Shown piece after piece: positions 51,128-60,500 of a stretch of 64,000 bases of DNA. Position numbers and translations under genes: made by a program. The notes below the pieces were generated by a model. That model saw nothing but the letters and a program-made list of their open reading frames with translations, was not told where the DNA came from and did not search any database. The stretch's first letter is position 1, and each line of letters opens with the position of its first letter. Source of the stretch: Chloroflexi bacterium CFX4 (GTDB lineage: Bacteria > Chloroflexota > Anaerolineae > Aggregatilineales > UBA2796); contig QWHC01000011.1 in NCBI GenBank assembly GCA_021404685.1, forward strand, positions 62,001 through 126,000, written 5' to 3'.

Positions 51128-52450
51128 CTAAACTCCTTTGGTTAATTGTGCATAGAGTTTTGAGCAAAGCGTTTTTGCCAGTGCCTCGTTAATGTTCTCA
51201 TATACGAGTCCGCCGTCCGCTGGCGAAGGCAACTTACCTGAAGCAAGCACTAAAGACCTCTCATAGAGGTCTGGTATATGTGCAGCACTTGGCGCATAGA
51301 GTTGACGCAATTCCAGTTTATAGGTGAACTCAGCTTGAATGCCAAGATGATGGTTTGCAAGGAATCTCAGCCCATACCAATCTCCTTGAAACCAGCAATT
51401 TCGATCTGCGTCGAAATAATAGTAGTAGCAAATGTCCGATTCCGGGTTGACAAGGTCGGAAAGACGATACATGCCTGTTTCAGTTGAAGGTTCACCAGAG
51501 ATTTCAAAGTCCCGACCATTCCATTTTTCCAGCTTGAATCGATCACTAGCGACACTAATTTCGGTTAGCACTGTATGACACCAGCTATCCAAATCGGGCA
51601 GGATTGCAGCGAGTCTTTCGCCTGCTGTGCCAGCGTATCTAAGTTGGCGGTAGTTTTCTTGCAGGGAAGCAACCCGCTCTTGAGCGTTGCTTTCGGAATC
51701 GAACATCACAAAGACTGAGGTAGGTCCGCCGTGATTATCTCTAATTTCAACTGGTGCAACGTTTCGTAGTTTGTCAATGAGGGTTGGTACTTGAGCGCCG
51801 GACAAGAAATATCGCCAATCGTGCTGAGCATTGACCTTAACCAAACACGGTGGACAAACTTCCCAGTGCATTCCGCTGTTTAGATACTCAACATGCCCCA
51901 GCAGCCGTAAGCGTCGAAAGATATGCCTAGCTTCGGCAATCTCGCTTAGCCCTAGTGTCCTACATGCCTCTCGAAACCCCTGCCAAGTCCCTCTACCAAC
52001 TGCTGACATCCAATATAACAAGCGTCTGTATGCCTCGCTGGATGTGAAATCAGAGTCAGTAGTCACGGCAAAATCAAAGGGATTCTCAGGTTTGGCTGTT
52101 TCAGGAGGACGATAAACTAATTGCCGTCCATATTTTATCGCCTCGAATTCAACTTCGGGCCCAGCCATCGATTTGAATTCGTCGTAGGTAAGGGGTTTTT
52201 CTTCAACGGGGCTTGCAATAGTTTTTAAGTCAGGATGGCGCAGAATATCATAGGGTACATCATTGTCATCAGCGATGATGTTGAGAAAAAAATAGAATTC
52301 ACGGACACCACGCCGAGCAGAAGGCTTTTCACAGTACATGTGGGGAATTCGTTCCCTTAGGTTATTTTGTTCGATTAAGCGAGCAATCCGCTGCTTGATT
52401 GCATCGGGGGTGCTGCGTGTATGGAACCCCCAGTATTTTCGCTCATTCAT
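51128..52450 (-). CDS. Unrecognised 440-residue island protein
   Basis: I do not recognise the family. The N-terminus is basic (TPDAIKQRIARLIEQNNLR) and may contact nucleic acid. Residues about 135-210 (SSEAYRRLLYWMSAVGRGTW, EARHIFRRLRLLGHVEYLN) look like a winged-helix module ending in a wing. A later beta-rich region includes ICYYYYFDADRNCWFQGDWY. The predicted start is the ATG at 52450. It is four bases from the 564-residue gene upstream and three from the helicase downstream, so it is an integral part of the system. It may serve as a DNA-recognition or scaffold subunit, as unassigned small subunits do in Druantia and Dpd clusters; this is inference. Confidence 0.7.
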   Translation of the reverse strand: MNERKYWGFHTRSTPDAIKQRIARLIEQNNLRERIPHMYCEKPSARRGVREFYFFLNIIADDNDVPYDILRHPDLKTIASPVEEKPLTYDEFKSMAGPEVEFEAIKYGRQLVYRPPETAKPENPFDFAVTTDSDFTSSEAYRRLLYWMSAVGRGTWQGFREACRTLGLSEIAEARHIFRRLRLLGHVEYLNSGMHWEVCPPCLVKVNAQHDWRYFLSGAQVPTLIDKLRNVAPVEIRDNHGGPTSVFVMFDSESNAQERVASLQENYRQLRYAGTAGERLAAILPDLDSWCHTVLTEISVASDRFKLEKWNGRDFEISGEPSTETGMYRLSDLVNPESDICYYYYFDADRNCWFQGDWYGLRFLANHHLGIQAEFTYKLELRQLYAPSAAHIPDLYERSLVLASGKLPSPADGGLVYENINEALAKTLCSKLYAQLTKGV

Positions 52451-52454
52451 GGAG

Positions 52455-54149
52455 TTATGCCCCTGTTTCGATGAATGCCCCTATAATTGCTGTATTCCCA
52501 ATCATTAGCCCAACTTCCGCTACCTGAGAAGTTAGCTGAACAACACCCCAGTCTATAATACGAACAAACCGCTCATATTTTTGGCCTTCCGCCTGAAGGC
52601 AGAGCATGTAATCGCCTGCCTGAAGCCATTTTATAGGCGCGCTCTCGCCGTGTTTCAACGAATCGAAGGTATGAATGATGCTGTCATCGCTCAAATCTAA
52701 GAGAGTCAAGCAAACTTGCTTGGCAAATGCGTTGACTACAACCTCAGGTCCGGCTTGGACCAACCAAGCTCCTGTTTTGGTGTCACGCAAACCACCACGC
52801 AATGCGATCCCTAAATAAGTTCGCGGACGGAGTTGATTGAGGAGTTCTTTGTGTCCAATATTTACCGCGCTCCATACATCGCTGAGAACCATTGCCCCTG
52901 AATACTCAATCCAACCGTCAATCTCAGTTTGACTGCTCCAGTCGAGCAGTCTTTCGGCTCTGAGTGTTTCCATATCGGGTTTGAGTTCTGGTTTGCAAAG
53001 CAAGACGAAGGGGATGCCTAATATGGGATGATCCGTCCATGAGGCGTATATTCCTGAACCCACATCATCAGGGTCAGGTGTCAGAATCCAGAAGTCAGTG
53101 GCATTGACTGTTAAGGCGCGGATTCGATCAATACCTCGAACTTGAAGGGATACCTTCAAATCATTTTCTATATCGGTTAATGACAATGGAAAGGGTAGGG
53201 GTTCAAACCATCCACTACGATTCGGAAGCAATTGATATGGCTCATCTTTATATGTAACAATGGCTTCGGTAACCTGGATATAACGCGGCTGGCGTGGGAG
53301 CAGGTAGTACGTTACCTTTCTACTCAAGTAATCTTCAGTACGGTACAGACCAGCTCGAATTGTGGTGGGGATAGCAGTTTGATGGGTGATAGTCCTTTCA
53401 CGTGGCCTACCGTTTTCAACCCATGCATCGAAGGTTTTAGCGAAGGCATCAGCTAGGTCGTCATAGCGAGTTGCGCCAATCTTGCCTTCAATCGTGAGCA
53501 ATTTCTGAAGATGTTTGGAAAACCGTGTAGTTGTAAGTTTGGCATCGGCTCGTAACTGTGCAGTGAGTTCCCCTTTACCCAACGAGTTTGCATATCTTTC
53601 GCTGTTATTCGCGAAATGTTGCCATAGATGGTTCTTGTCCAAGTGGCGGAGCATAGCCTGTGAGAGGGCATAGGTATAGTAGTGATCGCCGTTTTTTTCT
53701 GCCGTTGGCTGATAACCATTCCATCGAAGCCAAAAAGCCCAGTCCTTCCAAAGCCTTTCCTCGGCTCCATTCTCAAGACCCGGAGGCCGACCGCTTATAT
53801 CAAGCCCCAGTATTTTGTTGAAATGCGTGAAATAGTCGTTCGGACTGCTGGATTCATTTTCCCCCATCAGATGTGCAGCTAAAACCATAGCACACAGAAA
53901 TGCAAAATACCGAGGCGGGTTCATGTAATTATTGGGATATTCGGCAAAAACGCGCCTGAAGGTGACAACTCCATTGTCCACGCATTGCAACTGAACCACT
54001 TCCCCAAAATCTGCTAAAGTGGTTTGGAGATTATCAGCCAACCAGGTAAGTGCTTCATTGTCTATGGGGATATAGACACGTGTTCCTTTGGGTACACCCG
54101 CAAGTGTGTAGTCAAATAGGGCTTTGTTCCAAGCTTCATAGGTTGCCAT
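52455..54149 (-). CDS. Unrecognised 564-residue island protein
   Basis: No known domain is certain. Residues 60-190 hold a conserved-looking helical region: PRYFAFLCAMVLAAHLMGEN, LWKDWAFWLRWNGYQPT, and YALSQAMLRHLDKNHLWQHF. A layout of this sort (aromatic-rich helices, then a SQ..LR..D motif) occurs in several uncharacterised defence-associated proteins, from memory and unverified. The C-terminal half is beta-rich (VSLQVRGIDRIRALTVNATD, GDYMLCLQAEGQKYERFVRI) with an Ig-like feel. It lies three bases after the nuclease-like gene and four before the next, within the same transcript. Confidence 0.7.
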   Translation of the reverse strand: MATYEAWNKALFDYTLAGVPKGTRVYIPIDNEALTWLADNLQTTLADFGEVVQLQCVDNGVVTFRRVFAEYPNNYMNPPRYFAFLCAMVLAAHLMGENESSSPNDYFTHFNKILGLDISGRPPGLENGAEERLWKDWAFWLRWNGYQPTAEKNGDHYYTYALSQAMLRHLDKNHLWQHFANNSERYANSLGKGELTAQLRADAKLTTTRFSKHLQKLLTIEGKIGATRYDDLADAFAKTFDAWVENGRPRERTITHQTAIPTTIRAGLYRTEDYLSRKVTYYLLPRQPRYIQVTEAIVTYKDEPYQLLPNRSGWFEPLPFPLSLTDIENDLKVSLQVRGIDRIRALTVNATDFWILTPDPDDVGSGIYASWTDHPILGIPFVLLCKPELKPDMETLRAERLLDWSSQTEIDGWIEYSGAMVLSDVWSAVNIGHKELLNQLRPRTYLGIALRGGLRDTKTGAWLVQAGPEVVVNAFAKQVCLTLLDLSDDSIIHTFDSLKHGESAPIKWLQAGDYMLCLQAEGQKYERFVRIIDWGVVQLTSQVAEVGLMIGNTAIIGAFIETGA

Positions 54150-54152
54150 ATG

Positions 54153-55058
54153 TTATGCCTTGCTCCATTCAACAATCTCACCAAATTGAGCCGCAACAGC
54201 CTTCAGAGCATCGCGTACAGGTGATTCATGGTCTGTGATATGAATTACCAATGTGTCCATTGCTCTGGTAAGAGGGATCATTAACCAGCGTGCGGCTTGT
54301 ATTTTGGGATTATCCCCCACACCAGCGGAAGCGGTAAGTTGCTTCAATTTGTAATTATAGAACTCATCTAAGGCGAGTAGAACGACCGTCCAACCTTCCA
54401 ACCCACGGCAGGAGTCATATTGGACGATACGCAACGCATTGTTATCAGTTGGGTAGGTGCTGCGGACTGCGAATGATGTGCCATCCCAAACTTTCCAACC
54501 CCAATCATGAAATTGATGAGCGATTATAGAGGATGCGCCTCCGGTATCTTCCTTAATTTGCTTTGCCATATTTGGTGGAACACACAATAGCATATCGACC
54601 GGTTCATTTCCTGCTTGCCGAGTTTCATTGATCCATGTCTCGAACTGGCGCTTATTTGGCAGAGTCTTTGCACCTTCAACGATAACAACGCGCCCACCCG
54701 GTACATGTTCATTAGCACTCCATTCCGAAAACCTAACGCGATCTCCTGAATGTGCTTTGACTTCGACCACAAGACAGAAACTGTCGAGCAAGACCGTGTC
54801 GGGGCGTTCAATGTCGCCGTTGGGAGTGCTAAATGCCAGGAATGGTCGAAACGAAATCGGGGTGTCGAACTTACCAAATACGATCAGATCAATATCTCGG
54901 ATGTTCTGCCCATGACACTTAACGCCTACAATAATATTAAATATTATGTGCCTTACTGGTCTAGAACTGCGGGTATTCATGAAAAATTTTTCTTTCAGTG
55001 AGAGCACTGCTAAATATTCGTTGCTATTAGATATTGTTTGGGCAGATATTTCTAACAT
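54153..55058 (-). CDS. Nuclease-like domain plus helicase C-terminal half without Walker A
   Basis: The product has 301 residues from the ATG at 55058, with GGAAGG 11 bases upstream. The frame is open to 55238, but the extra 60 residues look non-coding and cross the control region. The N-terminal part has GQNIRDIDLIVFGKF and FCLVVEVKAHSGD, the D...E-x-K pattern of a NERD/PD-(D/E)xK nuclease. The C-terminal part has VQYDSCRGLEGWTVVLLALD and RWLMIPLTRAMDTLVIHI, which match motifs V and VI of UvrD/SF1 helicases. No Walker A or DExx box is present, so it is not a self-standing helicase. It is the first gene of the leftward operon and may be the cleaving subunit. Confidence 0.7.
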   Translation of the reverse strand: MLEISAQTISNSNEYLAVLSLKEKFFMNTRSSRPVRHIIFNIIVGVKCHGQNIRDIDLIVFGKFDTPISFRPFLAFSTPNGDIERPDTVLLDSFCLVVEVKAHSGDRVRFSEWSANEHVPGGRVVIVEGAKTLPNKRQFETWINETRQAGNEPVDMLLCVPPNMAKQIKEDTGGASSIIAHQFHDWGWKVWDGTSFAVRSTYPTDNNALRIVQYDSCRGLEGWTVVLLALDEFYNYKLKQLTASAGVGDNPKIQAARWLMIPLTRAMDTLVIHITDHESPVRDALKAVAAQFGEIVEWSKA

Positions 55059-55112
55059 GACTAAAATTACCTTCCACGATATAACCAGACACAGAGGAAA
55101 GTCTATAAACCA

Positions 55113-55141
55113 ATTAAACCATAGTTGGTTTTGGTAGACAA
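55113..55141 (-). promoter_or_regulatory. Putative promoter of the leftward island operon
   Basis: The minus strand reads TTGTCT (55141-55136), 17 bp, TTTAAT (55118-55113), 55 bp before the ATG at 55058. It lies back to back with the rightward promoter, about 55 bp away. Confidence 0.45.
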
Positions 55142-55193
55142 GCCACTCCGAAAATATTAAGAATTTCTGTGATATGGAAAAGACGAGCGGGTA

Positions 55194-55202
55194 TGCTATA
55201 AT
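55194..55202 (+). promoter_or_regulatory. Extended -10 promoter of the rightward island operon
   Basis: TGCTATAAT (55194-55202) is a perfect TGN plus TATAAT. No good -35 is present at 17 bp (ATGGAA), as expected for this class. Transcription would begin near 55209, about 30 nt before the GNAT start codon at 55240. Confidence 0.6.
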
Positions 55203-55224
55203 CTGGGCAGTAAACTGCCCAGAT
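55201..55224. promoter_or_regulatory. 24-bp palindromic operator over the -10/+1 region
   Basis: ATCTGGGCAGT (55201-55211), AA, ACTGCCCAGAT (55214-55224): perfect 11-bp arms. It overlaps the last two bases of the TATAAT and covers the expected start of transcription. A repressor bound here would block the rightward promoter and could also influence the divergent one. As RNA it would form a 5' hairpin. Confidence 0.7.
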
Positions 55225-55239
55225 CGGAATCGACCCACT

Positions 55240-55695
55240 ATGCTGCGAAAAGCAAGCCCGACTTATTCACGAGCAACGAGCGGACACATCTCTGCAATAA
55301 AGGCGATTGCAGATGCCAACCGAGACGAAGTAGGCTTTATCAATCGGGCTAGGATCGTGCAGCTGGTTGAAGAAAATCGCATTATTGTTGCTGTCCTTAA
55401 AGGGAAAGTAGTTGGCTTTGTAGCCTTTCGACATCGCAAAACTGATACACAGACAACCCTATCTGAAATATGCCTTGATCAGAGTGTTCGCGGTCTAGGT
55501 TATGGGCGCGGACTCATCAACGCTCTTTATCAGGACTGTATCTCGCATTGTCGCACATATATCCGTTTGAAATGCACGGTCGATTCGGACGCTAATTCCT
55601 TCTATGATCACTTGGGATTTCAAAAGGTTGCCACGGAAGCGGGTAAGGTTCGACGACTCAATGTATGGGAATTAGTTGTGCTGAAAATAAGGTGA
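55240..55695 (+). CDS. GNAT-family N-acetyltransferase
   Basis: This 151-residue protein starts at the ATG at 55240; the frame to 55174 would run over the promoter and operator. GNAT motif A is SEICLDQSVRGLGYGRGLIN, the acetyl-CoA pyrophosphate loop (R-x-x-G-x-G). The middle strand VVGFVAFRH and the C-terminal ANSFYDHLGFQKVATE are typical of the family. The acceptor is unknown. It is first in the rightward operon, 3 bp before the DpdA-like gene, so it may modify a component of this system, a deazaguanine intermediate or an antagonist. That is inference; no such step is established. Confidence 0.82.
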   Translation: MLRKASPTYSRATSGHISAIKAIADANRDEVGFINRARIVQLVEENRIIVAVLKGKVVGFVAFRHRKTDTQTTLSEICLDQSVRGLGYGRGLINALYQDCISHCRTYIRLKCTVDSDANSFYDHLGFQKVATEAGKVRRLNVWELVVLKIR

Positions 55696-55698
55696 CCT

Positions 55699-56736
55699 TT
55701 GGAATTCGTTGCATCTATGACAGCCCGAGTGGATGATCTACGTCAAATTTGGCGGCTATGGCATGCCAGTTATGATGGACGCAATCCTTTTGCGCGTACT
55801 ATTTTCACGCCGCTTTTTGCCCGTAAAACCGTTCTAAATTTTATGGTCGAGCATTTCAAGGGAAAGGATGGGGTGATTTTTGATTCGGGAGGGTATTACG
55901 TCCAGCAGAGTGTTGTTTCCTACGAATCTTTGTTTCAGCGCCTACTGGCATTTTATCGGGAAAATGACTGGGCCAGTTGGTATGTTCTTCCAGATTATGT
56001 CCCTGTAACGTCTCTCTCCGCAGTTGAGGTACAGAATCGGGTAAACGCGACTATCAGTGTTGCGCGTCAATTTGCGCTTGAAATGCCAGAGGCATTACGT
56101 AGCCGAATGTTGCCCGTGGTACAGGGTCATACTCGTGAGCAAGTTAAAGATTGTGTAGACAACTATGCCGATATGGGCGCAACCTACATCGGCTTTGGCA
56201 GTTTTGGCACAAGCGGCGACAACAACTCGATCAATGCGGTTACAAAACAAGCTATCCAGATGATTGAGTTTTTGAAGCACCATGCGCAAAAATATGGCTT
56301 GAAAGTTCACCTTTTCGGAGTAGGGACTCCCAACGTGCTTCCCTTGTTCTACGAACTTGGAATTGACAGCTTCGACAGCTCATGTTGGAGTAGAACAGCG
56401 GGCTATGGAAACGTTTACCTCCCCTTCATCGGTCGAAAGAGCATTACACAGCGAATGGCACGAGAGATTGGTGGAGGGGCTTATACACAGGCTCGCTTCA
56501 GCGAACTGAAGGAAGCTACTTCGCACCGTTGTCCATTCTGTGAGGATTATGAAACACTGAAAGCCAATCGAATTTACCAGATGGTTCATAACCTTTATGT
56601 TATGCTAGATACCGTTGATGCGTTGAATGCGGGCAAAACCTTTATCCCAGAACTTATCGGGCTGGAGGAGTCCCGCTACAAGAACTACCGAAAACAACCA
56701 CGCATCAAGTTCAATCCAGGTGCGGATCATGAATAA
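55699..56736 (+). CDS. dpdA-like: DpdA-like tRNA-guanine-transglycosylase homologue (DNA 7-deazaguanine insertion)
   Basis: The 345-residue protein has the TGT TIM-barrel signature. VIFDSGGYYVQQ (Asp62) matches the TGT base-binding Asp-Ser-Gly-Gly, LPDYVP (Asp100) the second base-contact Asp, and PVVQGHT (Gln142) the next. Gly-rich IGFGSFGTSG (165-170), GVGTP (207-211) and GIDSFDSSCW (Asp226, nucleophile position) follow. A zinc site reads CPFC...H (Cys278, Cys281, His297). Bulk TGTs end with CxCxxC and are about 375 residues. This shorter, divergent form, in a defence-like setting, points to DpdA, which exchanges guanine in DNA for preQ0. The start is TTG at 55699, with AAGGTGA upstream. No preQ0 synthesis genes are in the window. 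Confidence 0.78.
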   Translation: MEFVASMTARVDDLRQIWRLWHASYDGRNPFARTIFTPLFARKTVLNFMVEHFKGKDGVIFDSGGYYVQQSVVSYESLFQRLLAFYRENDWASWYVLPDYVPVTSLSAVEVQNRVNATISVARQFALEMPEALRSRMLPVVQGHTREQVKDCVDNYADMGATYIGFGSFGTSGDNNSINAVTKQAIQMIEFLKHHAQKYGLKVHLFGVGTPNVLPLFYELGIDSFDSSCWSRTAGYGNVYLPFIGRKSITQRMAREIGGGAYTQARFSELKEATSHRCPFCEDYETLKANRIYQMVHNLYVMLDTVDALNAGKTFIPELIGLEESRYKNYRKQPRIKFNPGADHE

Positions 56737-57550
56737 GGCGAGCAGTTTCCATGTTCGGCATGATTTGTTACCGTCACACACAGTTGAGATCATTACACTG
56801 TTACGTGCGGTTAACAGGAGTGAACCGTTGGAGAAGATTCAACAGGTGGCTCAACAACACGGCTATACAATCCGAAATCGGAAAGATTGGAGCAAACCGC
56901 TGAAGTCTCTGGAGGAACTTGGAATTCTATCCGAGAACAAGAAGCACATTGGCTTGACGGATATTGGGAGGCACATAGCGGCTTTGACAGTTTTCCAGCC
57001 GGATTTACTTCCCGATTTTGTGCATTTTCTTTATTATACCGTGTATGATGACGATAAAAATAAGCGATTTTCATGGAGTTATCGTCTAATCTGTGACGCA
57101 TTGTGGAACAGCGCGCCCTGTGTGGTTAATCGTGACAAGCTGGTAAATCTAGTCACGGCACAAGCGCTGGAAACATTCCAAGTGAATGGCATTTCATTTA
57201 GCACCAACAGCGTTTACGGTATTCTTAATTGGTTGAGCGCTCTAAGACCCGCCTGTATAGCTGTCCAAGAGAATAAGCAGCGATTCGTGCGACGCGCCTA
57301 CTGCTCTGTTGAGATGTTTATGCTATCCTTGCACTACGTCTTACGTCGGTATCAGGACAAGGACAACTGGTTCACATCAATAACTCCAAAGTTGCGCCAA
57401 GAAGTTTGCCGAGTGTGTTTGATCGTTCCGGAAACCTTCTCGGAAATGCTTGAACAGGCAGAAGCCAATTTTGATTGCTTGCAGGTTCGGCATGAGCGCG
57501 GCGATCGAATCGCCATCAAAGATTTTTCATGGTCAACACTAGAAAGATGA
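56729..57550 (+). CDS. Winged-helix-like island protein (possible DpdG counterpart)
   Basis: The 273-residue protein starts at the ATG at 56729, overlapping the DpdA-like gene by 8 bp; the open frame to 56627 is rejected. The N-terminal 90 residues look like a winged helix: VEIITLLRAVNRSEPLEKIQ, then SLEELGILSENKKHIGLTDI (helix, wing and terminal helix). The remainder is helical with no known motif (FSWSYRLICDALWNSAPCVV). The position between a DpdA-like gene and a large ATPase and its size match what I recall of DpdG in dpd islands, but sequence identity to DpdG has not been checked. It may be the DNA-reading subunit, and a candidate for binding the operator at 55201. Confidence 0.68.
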   Translation: MNKASSFHVRHDLLPSHTVEIITLLRAVNRSEPLEKIQQVAQQHGYTIRNRKDWSKPLKSLEELGILSENKKHIGLTDIGRHIAALTVFQPDLLPDFVHFLYYTVYDDDKNKRFSWSYRLICDALWNSAPCVVNRDKLVNLVTAQALETFQVNGISFSTNSVYGILNWLSALRPACIAVQENKQRFVRRAYCSVEMFMLSLHYVLRRYQDKDNWFTSITPKLRQEVCRVCLIVPETFSEMLEQAEANFDCLQVRHERGDRIAIKDFSWSTLER

Positions 57551-60500
57551 AAAGCTCCATGTCTCAAGTTGTTGATAGGCTTGCTCCTATTGCCGCAAAA
57601 GGACCTGTAGTTGCGACTCATATAGGAGCCTTCACTGAAACAAACACCCCGCAGACCTATGAACGTTACAACAGAGAAGCACTGACTTACGTGTGTCCGC
57701 CAGAAATTGCGGACTTTCAGCAACAGATGCTAGACAAAATACTTAGACAGGGTACAGCGATTGGATGCATTGTTGCACCGTTTGGCTACGGCAAGACAAG
57801 TGCAGCAATTGCTACATGGAAATTATGTGAAGCCAAAGGGGTCTTAGCCCTGCCGCCATTTAGTTGTGGTTCAATCGGCGAACTGGGACAGGCAATGGCT
57901 AGTGGGGTTATTGAAAGATTGGGACCCGACCACGCAGTAAAAATACAAAAGGCACACGATACGCTGATCGTATCCTCCGCACAGCGGCTTGCCCAGCAAG
58001 ATTCCGAACAGTATCAGATTAACTTTGAGACCGCGTTGCGTAGCATTGAGGATAAAATCGAGCGGGGCATCCTGCAAGTGGAAGCCATGAGCAATCACCT
58101 ACTCATTTTTATCGAACAACTCACGCAAATCGTTGTTGATGCGGGGTACAAGGGTTTTCTAGTCATCGTTGACGAGTTTCAGCAGTTCCTAGGGAATATC
58201 AACAAAACTACCATTACAAATTTCAGAACTTTGGTTTGGGGGCTTCGTACTCGTGGCTCGGTTCCGTTTGGTTTTTTGATCACGCTGGATCCGGATACAG
58301 AGCGTAACCTAAATGAGCGCGCTGGGGACATAATGCATCGGATCAAAGAAGACGGTCTCTATCTTGATTTCACTGATGCTTATGATAGGGAATTTCCCCG
58401 CTTGTTGTGGACAAGATATGCCGAAATACTTGGCTTCACTGACTATAGCCAGCAGATTGTAGACTATGCCACGCTAGATGCTATCGGTCAAATCGGTGAA
58501 CGTCACGACCTAAGCAATGGACCTCGAACGGTGATTGACGTATTCCAGCATATTGCCAATACCTATGCCACCAAGCAGCAACCTTATTCGCCTATGGATC
58601 TGATCAATGATTTTATGACAGGGGCTATTCGCTTTGACGGAGATCAGAGCAAGATTGCATCGCTCGTCACGGAACTTACCAGCTACGACTATATCAAGCG
58701 GGCGCCGAAACGATTCGAGACACTGAAACTCATTGCAGCGTTTCCCCGTGGCTGTCCTCGTGAAGTGTCCGAACGGTACAATTTAGCGGATTCCTATGAT
58801 GAGTTGGCGGATTTGTTGCGGGGCGAAATACTGACGGAACTACCAGAGGGAATCGCCTTGATCGATCTACAGAAGGTTGGCAAACCTCAAAACAAGCTAA
58901 ATATTATCCTCAAAAAGTATTGGCTGCACATCACCGAAGATGAAATTGTTGCTGATAAGGCAGTGAGGTTATTTGCCAAGTATGCACTCGAACCACTATT
59001 TCCACCGTCACACAATTTGATATCAGGGTGGTCATCCGAAGACGCAGATTTCCAGCTAACCCCGAATGGCAGCTATTCACGGACATATGAGGGAACCTTC
59101 TTCGAGGAGTATCCAAAGCGGCGGGTCTATCTACAGGTGTGTCATTCCCTCGACCAAGCCTATCCTTCAGATCAATTTGCCGATGTGTCTTTCACTTTTG
59201 TGCTGCAACGGTTAAATGCCGATCCGATTGCTCCTGCATACGATCCTACCTCAAGAACTTTTACGCTTAGCCTTCCAATCAATCGTCCCTTTGATCTACC
59301 GATACCCCGTGATGTACGCTGGATCGAAGAATATCTGCGTCCAGTAGTAATATCCCCTGGTGTTCTACTTAGCCTACTTGACTACATCGAGAGTCATGCT
59401 CCAACTATTGAAGGCATTACAACAAGTGAAATGGCTCGCATTGAGGCACATCAGCAGAAACTGCAAACCTTCCTTTTAACCGCTGTGTTTGGGGAAAACC
59501 TGTTTCAGGGATTGGGGCTAAATGTGTTGGCTCGCGGGGAGCAGTCCATTCGAGAAGTACTGTTTAGCGTGTTGCGTTCTGCCTATCCTACGTACCGCAC
59601 CCTCATTACTTCCCCCCAGTGGGAGACCGTCCTAAAAGCATATGCAAAAGCACTTGGTTTAGTTGGTGCGTTACACAGTCGGGGTATCGAACCATTGAGT
59701 GATGCGAAGTCTTTTATTGCTGCGATATTTGGCTTTCGAAACCATGCTGGCTTCGAAAGTCAATCCAAACAATACGAAGACCTGCTTTCAATAGAAAAAT
59801 GGACAGGCGACTCTGGCAGTGTTCGATTCCAAAGACATCCGGGCGAGACAATACTCCATAACGCTATCATACTCGATAGCCTAGATCGAGGTAGACTGAC
59901 ACAAATTGGACGCAGAGATGGCTATCTGCCCGAAGAAGTGTCATGGCTGGCTGAGTTTTTGGTTCTGCGTGGTTTTATTCAATTCGATGAAGAAACACAA
60001 ACCTATATACCCACGCATACCCTATCCAGTCCAGAATTAGAACAACTGGCTTTCGAAATTCGGGAAGAATCTGAACTGCTAAGGTTGGTCGTTGATACAC
60101 CGAGTCTTCGTCAAGTTCTAGAACAAGTTGCACGAGCAGTTACCAATTTGAAAACAGGTGAACTGACAGATGTTCAGTTGCTTTTGCTTCAGGCACAAAA
60201 TACCGTTCAGCAAGAACGTCCGAGAATCGCTAAACAACTTTCAAGCCAACTTTTGTCGCTACGTTCAACTATTCATCAACACATTGACGCACTAAAAAGG
60301 TCGCTGCCGATATCAAATACTGGTAGTCCTCTTGACACCCATATTAATGGAGTAGGAAGAATCCTTGCAAATCGCCGCGAGGTTTACGCTGAATCGTTGA
60401 ATCGTTTCTCGATTAGCATAAATTATGCACTTAATCAGCCGTCACTTGCGGACGATGCTCGGTCCTTGTACAAATTAATTGATGCGTCAAATGCGATATT

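Noticed and set aside
54153..55238. 361-residue version of the nuclease-like protein starting at 55238
   Set aside because: The added N-terminal text runs through the divergent promoter, operator and palindrome and has no coding character; the ATG at 55058 has a ribosome-binding site.
55699..56736. Ordinary tRNA-guanine transglycosylase (Tgt) of queuosine synthesis
   Set aside because: The core motifs fit the superfamily, but the length, the zinc site and the setting among nuclease, helicase and ATPase genes do not fit a housekeeping Tgt; not excluded without a phylogeny.
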